A stretch of 64,000 bases of DNA, taken from positions 1 through 64,000 of the forward strand of contig DATIEE010000028.1 of the NCBI GenBank assembly GCA_035455925.1, written 5' to 3'. The translations under genes and the position numbers were made by a program. Below the pieces are notes generated by a model, which had not been told where the DNA came from, did not search any database, and saw only the letters and a program-made list of their open reading frames with translations. Shown piece after piece: positions 45,212 to 54,311 of the stretch. Positions within the stretch are counted from its first letter, which is position 1. Every line of letters begins with the position of its first letter. This DNA is from Candidatus Babeliales bacterium (GTDB lineage Bacteria; Babelota; Babeliae; Babelales; Vermiphilaceae).

Positions 45212-47470
45212 ATGACATCTTTAGCAAAATATATTCGATTTTTTATTTGGATAAGTGTATTTGTAAATAGTAGCATAATGATAGCAAGCAGTACTACCTT
45301 ACCTACGCCATCATTATCAACCACAATGAAATCTGTGAGATCTGTGAAATCAATTAAACCAATAGTGTTACCTGATCTATCGAAAATATTTAATTATATT
45401 AATATAGCAAATACAGTAAAAATAACGCAGCAACATAAAATATTATTTGGAACTTTAGGAGCAGCTGTTGCACTAATTATTGCTTACTCTCAAAAAGATA
45501 AAATAAGCAAAAATCTAGAAGATTTAAAACCAACATTGAATGAATATTATACAGATATAAGTGATACAGTTGCAAAAAAAACAAATTATTGTGTCGATCA
45601 ACTTCCATTTCCATTTCCCGAAACTATTCGAGCTGTTAGCGGAACATTAAAAATGTTATATATGCTTGCTTACAAATTAGTAATAGCTAATACCGTCACC
45701 AACAAACAATATCTGGTAAGTACTGCGTTTGTTATACCAACAACGTGGCTTGTTGGTTATCCTAAAATTGGATTAATGCTGGGTGGTGGTATTTTAACAA
45801 CTGGATGGTTTCAGCAAGGGTTTAATGAAGTTATAGATCAAGCTGAAAAAAATAAAAAAGAAACGATGAATCAAATAAAAGCATCAGAAGAAAATATTAA
45901 AAAAGAGATTAAAGAAGTATCTGATCAAGTAAATGCATTAGATAAAAATTTATCTGACGGAATAGTTACTATTTCTAAGAAAATTGATAGCTTAGAAAAT
46001 CAAATTCAACAATTAGATGAAAAAACAAAGACCCATCATAATGAACTAAAACAACAATTAACTGAAGTGAAGGAACTGTTTGTAAATTCGATTGAAACAG
46101 TACAGAAAGCGCAAATTACTCAGGGCACTAAGTTACATGCTAATACTCAAGCTGTAGAAAAAAATACAGAATTGCTGAAGCTTTTGCAAGAAACATCATT
46201 AAAGCATCAAACAGAAAATCAAAAAGAATTTTCGGAGTTGAATATTAAAGTTCAAGAATTGTCTACGTTGATACAATCTACAACTGATGAAATAAAACAA
46301 TTAAATACTGATGTTACCGTAAAGGTGGATAATATAAATGAAAAAATAGATAAAACAAATGTATTAGTTAAAGATATCGATGGTAAAGTAGACACTGTAA
46401 GCAATAAAATTACAGGATTGAATGATAAATTAGAGAAAGCTAGTAAACAACTTATTGCTTTGTCGGAAAAAATTGATAAAAGAGATAAAACAGATGCGGC
46501 ACAAGATCAAAAAGTAGAAGAGTTATTGGGGCAATTAAAAAATAGTCAAGAGCAATTGATTGCAGCAAAAGGTGAATTAAATAATACAGTAACTAATCTT
46601 GTTGATAAATTTGAAGAATCTACTGAACAAATAAGGGAACAGTTAAAAAAATACCAAAACCAGCTAAGTTGTGCGATGACTAATCAAAATGATGAAAATA
46701 AAAAAATTAATGAGCTTATTAATAAGGTGTTTGAGAAAGAATCAGACAATACCACCCTATTGCAATCTATGAAAATAGTAGAAGAAGCTAATAATCAACA
46801 ATTAATAAGTTTAAGTAAAAAGATAGAACAGTCACAAGAGTCTAATATTTATAATTCAGAGATACTGAAAAATTTGCAAAAATCGTATAAAGAAAGTGCA
46901 GATTCACATAAAGTGATTTTTAATAAATTAGTTGCAAATCAAGAAGTAAGTGAATCATTAATAAAAAAAGTTCTTCAAGAGCATACTGAATTAAGAGAAA
47001 AGGTGGAAGATATTGAGAAAAAAGTGATAGAAGGTCAAGTAGTAACGCAACAAAAATTCGTTAGTATTAAAGAACAACTTGAAATTTTACATCAACAAAT
47101 TGCGGATAACAAAAGTCAGCAGGACCAAAAAATAGATGATCTCTTAAAAGCGGTTGGTAATAATAAAACGCAAGTTAACTTACTTGCTGCCGATTTCAAT
47201 AAAGCTGCTGAAAAGCTTGGTCAAGATATTACCAATATCAGTACGGATGTTAAAGCAGGATTCAATAATCTTAACAATACGATAAATAACTTTGGACAAC
47301 CACAATTGCAACAAGGACCGTCGCAATCACAGCTTGCTGTTATAAATAAGAAAAAGAAGACAAGCAAAAAAAATCATGCTGGTGACCTTGTAAATGAACT
47401 TAATCAACTATTAACAACTGATAATCCAAATAATTTTTTAACTCAAGTGGAATCGATTAACTACCAATAA
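45212..47470 (+). CDS. Very long coiled-coil membrane protein with N-terminal signal and hydrophobic segments
   Basis: 752 residues. The signal peptide (FFIWISVFVNSSIMIA) is followed by two hydrophobic regions (about 72-92 and 170-210: FGTLGAAVALIIAY, VGYPKIGLMLGGGILTTGW). About 500 residues of heptad-rich coiled coil follow (E, K, Q, N and T, with repeats of the type NEKIDKTNVLVKDIDGKVD). The tail is Gln-rich then basic (KKKKTSKKNHAG). It resembles apolipoprotein-like or tether proteins rather than an enzyme. GAGG gives a good start. It may bridge envelope layers or contact a host membrane. Confidence 0.7.
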   Translation: MTSLAKYIRFFIWISVFVNSSIMIASSTTLPTPSLSTTMKSVRSVKSIKPIVLPDLSKIFNYINIANTVKITQQHKILFGTLGAAVALIIAYSQKDKISKNLEDLKPTLNEYYTDISDTVAKKTNYCVDQLPFPFPETIRAVSGTLKMLYMLAYKLVIANTVTNKQYLVSTAFVIPTTWLVGYPKIGLMLGGGILTTGWFQQGFNEVIDQAEKNKKETMNQIKASEENIKKEIKEVSDQVNALDKNLSDGIVTISKKIDSLENQIQQLDEKTKTHHNELKQQLTEVKELFVNSIETVQKAQITQGTKLHANTQAVEKNTELLKLLQETSLKHQTENQKEFSELNIKVQELSTLIQSTTDEIKQLNTDVTVKVDNINEKIDKTNVLVKDIDGKVDTVSNKITGLNDKLEKASKQLIALSEKIDKRDKTDAAQDQKVEELLGQLKNSQEQLIAAKGELNNTVTNLVDKFEESTEQIREQLKKYQNQLSCAMTNQNDENKKINELINKVFEKESDNTTLLQSMKIVEEANNQQLISLSKKIEQSQESNIYNSEILKNLQKSYKESADSHKVIFNKLVANQEVSESLIKKVLQEHTELREKVEDIEKKVIEGQVVTQQKFVSIKEQLEILHQQIADNKSQQDQKIDDLLKAVGNNKTQVNLLAADFNKAAEKLGQDITNISTDVKAGFNNLNNTINNFGQPQLQQGPSQSQLAVINKKKKTSKKNHAGDLVNELNQLLTTDNPNNFLTQVESINYQ

Positions 47471-47569
47471 GAACAATCAAACTGGAAATTAGTCATACCA
47501 AACAGTTGTATATTATATGGTATACTATGTATTACTATACATAAATATATTATTGTGGGGGTTGTCGGC

Positions 47570-48265
47570 ATGAATAGCGGTACGAAAAAAGCGTTGGGTA
47601 TAAGTCTTATTGTACTAATTATATTAGTAATTGCTTGGTACATGGAATTATATGCATATTTTACTTTAGCATCCTTACAAAATAATAGAGTTTATTTGGA
47701 AGAAGCGGTTAAGAAGAATTATATGCAAGCGGTAGCGCTATTTATACTTGTATGCGTAGCAGTCATTTCTTTGGGAATGCCAGGAGTGCCACCATTAACA
47801 ATGGTTGGTGGTTTTTTATTCGGATTTATACCGGCGGGCATTTATGTTAGTATTAGCGCAACAATTGGAACAACTATCTCTTTTTTATTAATTCGTTATG
47901 TTCTTGGCAATGTAATTCGCGGTAAATATGCACAGAAATTAGACCGTTTTAATGAAAAAATAGCAGTGCATGGTGCAGCAAGCTATTTATTAACAATGCA
48001 GTTAATTGGATTAATTCCTTATTTTATTATCAATATTCTGGCAGCATTAGCACATGTTTCAACATTTACCTTTATATGGACAACATTTGTTGGATCGTTG
48101 CCAATTCTTTTTATCTATGCTTTTGCTGGTAGGCAGTTAGCGTTAGTGGAATCTGTTGGCGATATATTTTCACCATCGATTATAGCGTTATTGGTAGTAT
48201 TAGTTTTAGTAGCACTGATTCCAATCGTTTTACGATTTTCCCGTCGTGTTACTGATTTAGAATAA
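47570..48265 (+). CDS. TVP38/TMEM64 (DedA-like, SNARE-associated) family membrane protein
   Basis: About 231 residues with five to six membrane segments. Family hallmarks are GMPGVPPLTMVGGFLFG near residue 69, then GTTISFLLIRYVLG and a later LIGLIPYFIINILAALAHVS-type region. Members are lipid scramblase-like or transport proteins of the inner membrane. The ATG at 47570 (GGGGG upstream) is preferred over GTG at 47555. The last 151 nt are antisense to the HAD gene on the other strand. Confidence 0.87.
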   Translation: MNSGTKKALGISLIVLIILVIAWYMELYAYFTLASLQNNRVYLEEAVKKNYMQAVALFILVCVAVISLGMPGVPPLTMVGGFLFGFIPAGIYVSISATIGTTISFLLIRYVLGNVIRGKYAQKLDRFNEKIAVHGAASYLLTMQLIGLIPYFIINILAALAHVSTFTFIWTTFVGSLPILFIYAFAGRQLALVESVGDIFSPSIIALLVVLVLVALIPIVLRFSRRVTDLE

Positions 48266-49092
48266 GCTGACTGTATCTCTTTGGTAAGCTTTTTAAAGCA
48301 TGATTTATAAGTGACAGCGTTAATACCTAATTTTTGCGCTGCTACTATATTTTCCTCTTGATCATCGATAAACCAACATTGCTCTGGATCTAAATGGTAC
48401 TGTTCTAAAAGAGTTTGATATATTAGCTTGTGCGGCTTATTGGCATGTGCATGTCCAGAAATAATAACCCCATCAAAAAGATCAAATAACTCTGGATGTT
48501 TTGCTTTGAGTAATAAATATGATTCTGGATCCCAGTTAGAAAGACCATAGATTTTGTGTCCTTCATGTTTACATTTTTTAATAAAAGCAATACCAGCGAC
48601 GGATATTGTTCGAGAATTAACAAGATAATGTGGTGTAAAAATCATAGTAATCATGTTTTGAATAATGCGTTGTTCTGCTAAGCAAGCGAACCATTCAGGA
48701 TGATCAATAATACTATCTTTGGCATATACTATTATTTTTGATCCCGAGATTCTTCCTTGTAGCCACGCACACATGAGAAAGGGGAGCATATTTCCTTTTT
48801 CATCATATGCAACCTCATAAAAATCTGCTGTACATAAATTATGTTCCTGAGCAATCGCATCAAGTGTTGTAAATAGCTTATCCCTGAGGCAACTATCAAG
48901 ATGGAGCGGGTTAATTCTATGATGAAAGCAATAGGTAGCAACATTAAAAATACCTATGTGCTGAAAAGATACTCTTTTATTCGTAGTAATAAGAACGCCG
49001 CCAAAATCAAATATAATATTTTTGGGCACTATGAATGAACTAAATAATGCTAACACAACAAAAATCTGATAGTAGTATTGGAAAATTTGCAT
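48115..49092 (-). CDS. Exported HAD-superfamily hydrolase-like protein, paralogue of the 44205 gene
   Basis: A 325-residue protein with a hydrophobic N-terminus (YYYQIFVVLALFSSFIV). HAD motif I is IIFDFGGVLIT (no second Asp), motif II GLSNWD, Lys in HANKPH, and motif III WFIDDQEENI. The HAD fold ends near residue 275. The remaining 50 residues are a polar, Thr/Asn-rich tail encoded antisense to the TVP38 gene, so the tail may be an extension gained by loss of an earlier stop. Substrate unknown. Confidence 0.8.
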   Translation of the reverse strand: MQIFQYYYQIFVVLALFSSFIVPKNIIFDFGGVLITTNKRVSFQHIGIFNVATYCFHHRINPLHLDSCLRDKLFTTLDAIAQEHNLCTADFYEVAYDEKGNMLPFLMCAWLQGRISGSKIIVYAKDSIIDHPEWFACLAEQRIIQNMITMIFTPHYLVNSRTISVAGIAFIKKCKHEGHKIYGLSNWDPESYLLLKAKHPELFDLFDGVIISGHAHANKPHKLIYQTLLEQYHLDPEQCWFIDDQEENIVAAQKLGINAVTYKSCFKKLTKEIQSAYSKSVTRRENRKTIGISATKTNTTNNAIIDGENISPTDSTNANCLPAKA

Positions 49093-49662
49093 AACAGATT
49101 CCTATAGTCTGAAAAATCTATATACTATTCTTAGTATATCAACAATTACCAGAAAAATCAAAATGTTAACAAATATATAATTGAAAATAAAAATCAAAAA
49201 AACGGAAAGAGATAGTTTGCATCGTATCCTTGACCAAGTTGCAGCTAGCGTGATGTTTTAGAATGTATACCAATCGCTAAATTTATAGGCATAAAAAAAA
49301 CGCTCGAATATAATAATAAAATAAGAGAGAGAAAGAAAAAAAAAGCAAAAGCTTAGATTTAAGAAAAAAGCGTGAATTGCTTAAAGTTCAATGTACTGCA
49401 AAGCAATAATACCCATAATACCTCTGATGAAATAATTACAAGTAAATTTCGACCGGCCTTTAGGCCGGCACTTTTAGCTAAGGAATTTATGAAGATTTTA
49501 AATTTATGCTATAGACTTCGACTTATCGTCTCAGTCTTTCGCTTATAATGACTCGCATTCATCCCCGGTTTTAAAAAGCCAGGGTTTTCTGCTCAATTAA
49601 ATAAATAATGCGCTATGCAACGTAAACCTGCCAGCGAAAAATAATTTTTTTTATACGTTAGG
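49093..49662. other. Gene-poor gap with GC-rich patches
   Basis: 570 nt with no credible gene. It contains purine-rich sequence near 49310-49350, a GC-rich palindrome (49453-49468), and an imperfect CCCCGG/CCAGGG hairpin followed by TTTTCT near 49563-49590. Base composition from 49440 to 49640 is richer in GC than the surroundings. It may be the remains of a repeat or inserted element. Confidence 0.45.
49453..49468. repeat. GC-rich perfect hairpin
   Basis: CCGGCC-TTTA-GGCCGG, with CACTTTT following on the plus strand. It is unusually GC-rich for this region. It could be a terminator, but no plus-strand gene ends nearby. Confidence 0.6.
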
Positions 49663-50721
49663 TTAACTTTGCATAATGGAATTTTCATATTTTTTTAACG
49701 TTCTCTTTAACGTATGTAACTCGTCAATTTCAGTTAATTGCGCATAATGTTTAAGAAAAAGATGATCAGCATAATAGAACTTATTGCGCTTATTTCTCAT
49801 TTTTAAAGCCCATTCAGCATCCTTATGTAGAATCTCTGCTTGTTGCTCATAGATAATTTCTAAATTTTTCCAGATTTTACTAATCATAACTTCTTCTGCT
49901 TTTATTTCGGTAAAATATTTTATCTCCATGAGCAAAATATTTGCAATTGTCTGATGCTGTAAAATAAGATGTGTTAGCTCATGTCCAATTACAGCAACTT
50001 GATCCTCATACAATAATTCATAAAATTTAGGATAAAGCGTTATGACTGGACAATGAACAATGTCATTTATGATTAACGTATTGTTATTAAATTGGTAATT
50101 TACCCCTAATCCTGTTGCTGTAGCAACAAAAGGAGAATTAGAATCATTAGATATTCTTAATTCAAATGCAGTGGGATTAATATTAATTTGTTTACAAAAA
50201 GATAAAATTTCTGGTGAGGTGAATTTCAGCATAGTGCCTTCCTTTTTATGAGGTAGAAATAAATATTGCTTTTGCATTTCTTTATATTGGCCTAAAATTG
50301 AGTTAATTGTTTGCTGATCTTTGCTTGTAACATTAAACTCTTTATAGATTGCATTAATCGTATTGATTTCATCATACTTTAAATTTTCTTCAATTTGAGA
50401 AAGTCGATGATCAATTATTTTACTATACCATTGAAAACGATTTTGTTTATATGCATTAGTTTCGTTTTTGTATACAATACAAGGAGCAAGTCGAATAATG
50501 ATATTTGATATCAATTTTGCTGTTTTATCAATCATATATACGCCAGCATTGTAAGTGAGTGGATTTTCAATAAATTTATATAATTTTTCTTTAAATATAT
50601 CTACCGTACCACATAGCGGTACAGAAATAGCAATTGTCATTATTACAATAAAAAATGTTTGTTTTTTAATATATTTATTCATATTTATATTTTTAACTTT
50701 CTTTAAAACTTTTTTCACCAT
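49663..50721 (-). CDS. M48-like zinc metallopeptidase, exported or membrane-anchored
   Basis: A 352-residue protein with an N-terminal hydrophobic segment (FFIVIMTIAISVPLCG). The zinc site VIGHELTHLILQH (HExxH) is near residue 245, followed by FTEIKAEEVM, which would supply the third ligand Glu in M48-like peptidases. The C-terminus is helical and charged. The domain order resembles BepA/HtpX-type quality-control peptidases, without TPRs. An alternative start is ATG at 50682. A decayed partial copy of its 3' end is at 11077-11133. Confidence 0.8.
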   Translation of the reverse strand: MVKKVLKKVKNINMNKYIKKQTFFIVIMTIAISVPLCGTVDIFKEKLYKFIENPLTYNAGVYMIDKTAKLISNIIIRLAPCIVYKNETNAYKQNRFQWYSKIIDHRLSQIEENLKYDEINTINAIYKEFNVTSKDQQTINSILGQYKEMQKQYLFLPHKKEGTMLKFTSPEILSFCKQININPTAFELRISNDSNSPFVATATGLGVNYQFNNNTLIINDIVHCPVITLYPKFYELLYEDQVAVIGHELTHLILQHQTIANILLMEIKYFTEIKAEEVMISKIWKNLEIIYEQQAEILHKDAEWALKMRNKRNKFYYADHLFLKHYAQLTEIDELHTLKRTLKKYENSIMQS

Positions 50722-50994
50722 ATAGCTTCTGAAAAATAATTTTCATATTAATTATATCATATATAATTATTTATGACAAATTGAGTTTTTAATCGCTATA
50801 TTCAAGATTACATACATAAGCAAAAATTTGATTTCTTATAAGGATCTTATAGTATACCAAGCCTTAAATTGCCAACCAGGCGACCTATTAAAAAGTACTA
50901 CAAGAATATAAACATACAAAAATAAAAATATCTTTGTATGTTTATATTCGATAATTTACCCATTTTCATCTTTATGTTTATACGTTTTGACGAT

Positions 50995-51882
50995 TTATAA
51001 ATAGACGATCGATGCATTTTTAAGAAGAAGATTACGATAATTTTCCATCAACTCTTCATATTTTGGTCGACGCAAAATATCAACAATTTCACGATATGAG
51101 TCTTCTAAACTTCTTACTTGTTCGGAAACTTTATCTATCAATTTAAATAATTCAAATCCATCATTTATAGCTTGAGGTAATGAAATTTGACCTAGTTCCA
51201 TGGTATAAATAAAATGTTTATTTTCTGCAATATCTGCGTGAGATATAGTAAATGCATCACCCCATATAATACCCGAAACCCCTTTTTCTGTTTGTGCATA
51301 TTTTTCTAAAACAGCATACTGTTTTTCTGGAGACATTTTTTTAGATTGAGGTACAAATGCGCGCTGTAATGTATATGTCGCTTCTATCATTACCGGATTA
51401 TTATTATAATATTCTTCAACATCTTTACGGGGAACAATTAAATTTGAACGAATTTTTACATCTAACATCGTATTTATTGTCTGTAACATCTGAAGCTGCT
51501 GACGACCTTCTTCAATAGTATATCCTGAAGAGGTAAATATTTCTTCGAGCTCTTTTTCTGATAAATTATGCTCACGTTGAATCTGTATAAGATAAGCATC
51601 TATCGCTTCTTCATCTTGAGGAAGATGATGCTTTTTTGCGTCAAGAAGAACTTCTCGTTCAAAGATAATTTCATCCTTTGTGCGAAAACCACCACCAAGG
51701 CTTGGCCGATCAAGATCAGATTTAGTAATTATTTCTACATCCTCTTGGCCATATACAACAACTTCAATCTGATCCAATAAAACAAAATCTGATGCTGTAC
51801 TATTATTAGTATTTTCTGCATGCATTGCCATTGTTACTATTGCTATTACTACCGATAAACGTACTACCATACCTATATTCAT
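50995..51882 (-). CDS. SurA-like periplasmic chaperone / foldase
   Basis: About 295 residues. After the signal peptide (SVVIAIVTMAMHA, then ENTN) comes a SurA N-terminal-type helical domain: DLDRPSLGG, then IDAYLIQIQREHNLSEKELEEIF and YTIEEGRQQL. A short parvulin-like remainder follows (about 170-260). In the family it escorts outer-membrane proteins. The ATG at 51882 has AAGGT upstream; the ATG at 51900 abuts a terminator and lacks a ribosome site. It is downstream of the PrsA-like gene, separated by a terminator. Confidence 0.8.
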   Translation of the reverse strand: MNIGMVVRLSVVIAIVTMAMHAENTNNSTASDFVLLDQIEVVVYGQEDVEIITKSDLDRPSLGGGFRTKDEIIFEREVLLDAKKHHLPQDEEAIDAYLIQIQREHNLSEKELEEIFTSSGYTIEEGRQQLQMLQTINTMLDVKIRSNLIVPRKDVEEYYNNNPVMIEATYTLQRAFVPQSKKMSPEKQYAVLEKYAQTEKGVSGIIWGDAFTISHADIAENKHFIYTMELGQISLPQAINDGFELFKLIDKVSEQVRSLEDSYREIVDILRRPKYEELMENYRNLLLKNASIVYL

Positions 51883-51904
51883 ACTGATTTTTACCTTCAT
51901 TATA

Positions 51905-51931
51905 ATAAAAAGGGGAGCTTATGCTCCCCAC
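51905..51931 (-). terminator. Rho-independent terminator or attenuator between the two foldase genes
   Basis: Minus-strand GGGGAGC-ATAA-GCTCCCC followed by TTTTT. The downstream gene starts less than 25 nt after the T run, so it needs readthrough or its own promoter. Confidence 0.88.
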
Positions 51932-51954
51932 TATTTCGTTATTGTTATTCCATT

Positions 51955-53007
51955 TTATGCAAGCTGTTTTGTCGTTGCATCTTTTTTATCTGTTACATTA
52001 GCCATTCCACCCGATTGAACAGCGCCTTGTGGTAGTTCTTGTTGTGGCATTTCTGCATTCTTAAAATAATTTTCATTAACTTCAACTGCATACTCATTTC
52101 TCAATGTTGCAATCTCTTTTTCAAAAAGCTCAACACGTTTATTTTGTTCCAGCTCTTGCTTCAGTCTGTCTTTAATTTGTTCATAAGGAAGGTATTTTGG
52201 TTCTTCTTTTGTAGTAGCATGCACTACCCAAAATGTACCATCAACCTCAAATAAATCTATACTTGGTACTGATTTAATTGCAACAATTTTGTCACGTAAC
52301 ATTTCATCAATACCAATGCTTTGGCTATTTACTAATTTAAAATCTTTAATTTTTGCAGTAAGGTTTTCATCTTGAGCTGCTTTTTTAAATCCTCCAGGAG
52401 TAGCTTTCGCCTTAGCAACAAATGCAGCGGCTGATGCCCTATCAGTAAATTCAATTCCTGTTGCAGCAACACCACCTTGTGATATCATAATGCCGCGCAT
52501 TTTATCTTTATTGGCATCATAAAATGACTTTACTTCCGAATCGGATACAACAACTGATTTCTGTTCACTAAAATATTTTTGATTTAACATCTGCTCCATC
52601 GATTTACACATATCTTTCAATTCAGCTTGATATGCTGCTGTTTGATTAATTTTATGCGACGAAACATATTCATCAATTACTTTAGCACCAATTAACCCTT
52701 CTAATAAATTACGATCAAATGCTTTTGGATCCATGACTGCCAAAGCTTGTTTAATCTGCGGATTTGCTTTCAATAATTTTTCTCTTTCTATTGCTAAGCT
52801 ATCCACAGTAATTGCAGGTATTCCTTTCATCGTCACTAAAACTTCACCAGTCATTGGTAATCCAGAATCTGCCATCGGACTACTACTTTCTGTCGTAGAC
52901 TGCGTGTTTCTTCCTTTAAACATATCGGTCAGTGCACATCCTGGCAAAAAAGAAAGACTTACAAGAACACCACTAACGAGCATACTTTGATGAATTTTTT
53001 TATTCAT
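51955..53007 (-). CDS. PrsA-like peptidyl-prolyl isomerase lipoprotein
   Basis: A 350-residue protein. The lipoprotein signal has lipobox LPGC (Cys near residue 25). The SurA-N-like helical part is followed by a parvulin-like rotamase region (about 155-275: SVVVSDSEVKSFYDANKDK, later FWVVHATTKEEPKYLPYEQIKDRL over its turns). The end is a Gln- and Lys-rich tail. It probably folds exported proteins at the membrane. The true lipobox here contrasts with the Met-type junctions of other secreted proteins. Confidence 0.87.
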   Translation of the reverse strand: MNKKIHQSMLVSGVLVSLSFLPGCALTDMFKGRNTQSTTESSSPMADSGLPMTGEVLVTMKGIPAITVDSLAIEREKLLKANPQIKQALAVMDPKAFDRNLLEGLIGAKVIDEYVSSHKINQTAAYQAELKDMCKSMEQMLNQKYFSEQKSVVVSDSEVKSFYDANKDKMRGIMISQGGVAATGIEFTDRASAAAFVAKAKATPGGFKKAAQDENLTAKIKDFKLVNSQSIGIDEMLRDKIVAIKSVPSIDLFEVDGTFWVVHATTKEEPKYLPYEQIKDRLKQELEQNKRVELFEKEIATLRNEYAVEVNENYFKNAEMPQQELPQGAVQSGGMANVTDKKDATTKQLA

Positions 53008-53250
53008 ATCTACCCTTTATATAATAAGACCTTATACAATAATAATAATTTCATATCCTACCACAGAATGGACAATTTACAATGGTATATTAATTGAAAA
53101 AAAATAAAAAAACTCTTTGATTTCTTTTCAACACGCGTTAGAATACCAACAAAAATGTACCAATTAAAAAAAGGAGTTATATAACTAAATATTTACCAAC
53201 TGATGATCACATATAATTATTATCGTCATATTCGATAAAAAAGGACCTTC

Positions 53251-54252
53251 ATGAAAAAAAATATAGTATGTAACTGTTCACTACTTTTATTATTATTAAC
53301 TAATTCATATGTAATCAGCATGCAGCAAGAACAATCAGATAACAATAATATAACTTTAGATTTTGAAAATAGCGATTTAGCAATAGATATTGAATTTATT
53401 TTTGGATTAAAAACAACTCCTAATGAGTTACAAACAGTTGATTTTTCAACGACTAAAGCAGAAGAAACTACAACTATAAATAATGATCTATTTTCATCCG
53501 ATTTCTGTCAATCAGTTTCATTGCCCAAACCCACAAAAGAAGGTTTAGGATGGGTGGACACAGTTAAATTCTCCTTGGGATGTACAATAAAAAATATAAT
53601 ATCTTATCTCAAACAAGGTACTTTTGACACTGATAATGCAACACACCTTAGCCTATTGCTTAGCGCAATACAACAAGCAACTGAAAGAAAAGATACAGAC
53701 TCTCTTTTACTGATAGCAGCATTATGCCAACAAAACGATCAAACAAAAAAAATTAGAATTTCTGATAAACTAGCACAAACATCATTCGCATGTCTCAAAT
53801 CAGAATATGAAAAAAAATTATTTTTACATGATTCCACAATGCACGATAAAAATGAGTCTTATACCCTCCAACGTAATGTGCGCACAGACTTATTTGCAAA
53901 GACATTAACGAATGCGATAACTGCCTACAAAGAAGATACTAAAAAACTCGCCGACAATCACAATACATCATTAAATACATTATTAACAGAAGAAGAAGAA
54001 CGCATGAAAACATTAATAGCACAAATGAATACATTTGGCATACTAAATTCTTCAATTAGAACTAATATACAAAAATTATCTCAACCGACACAACCGACAC
54101 AACCGACAAACTTGCCAGAGCAGCAAATATTTGAGAAAAATGAACAAATAAAAAACAACCTTACAACTTTGTTACAACAAAGCTTTACTATGCCAACAAT
54201 AATGGAATTATCACCCAATAACAATGATATCAAACAACTAACTAACCAATAA
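53251..54252 (+). CDS. Secreted protein of unknown function, tandem paralogue 1
   Basis: A 333-residue protein. The signal peptide (SLLLLLLTNSYVISM) has a mature start at QQEQS. A mid segment LPKPTKEGLGWVD corresponds to TPMPTEEGMSLW in the next gene. Helical charged sequence continues to about residue 275. The C-terminal region has a QPT repeat (three copies of a 9-nt DNA unit). AAGGA precedes the ATG. The function is unknown; the duplication suggests a lineage-specific secreted family. Confidence 0.65.
   Translation: MKKNIVCNCSLLLLLLTNSYVISMQQEQSDNNNITLDFENSDLAIDIEFIFGLKTTPNELQTVDFSTTKAEETTTINNDLFSSDFCQSVSLPKPTKEGLGWVDTVKFSLGCTIKNIISYLKQGTFDTDNATHLSLLLSAIQQATERKDTDSLLLIAALCQQNDQTKKIRISDKLAQTSFACLKSEYEKKLFLHDSTMHDKNESYTLQRNVRTDLFAKTLTNAITAYKEDTKKLADNHNTSLNTLLTEEEERMKTLIAQMNTFGILNSSIRTNIQKLSQPTQPTQPTNLPEQQIFEKNEQIKNNLTTLLQQSFTMPTIMELSPNNNDIKQLTNQ
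54082..54108 (+). repeat. Three tandem copies of a 9-nt unit
   Basis: The unit CAACCGACA is repeated three times, in frame, giving QPT-QPT-QPT in the protein. It is likely variable in copy number between strains. Confidence 0.85.
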
Positions 54253-54265
54253 GTCATATAAAAAG

Positions 54266-54292
54266 CAGGGGCCCAAACATATCTGGCCCCCT
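54266..54292 (+). terminator. Hairpin after paralogue 1
   Basis: GGGGCC pairs with GGCCCC around an 11-nt loop. There is no strong T run, so termination may be partial and allow readthrough into the next gene. Confidence 0.5.
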
Positions 54293-54311
54293 TCATTTAA
54301 GGACATTTTCT

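Noticed and set aside
54082-54108. CRISPR-like repeat
   Set aside because: Only three 9-nt units with no spacers; they encode QPT repeats inside a gene.
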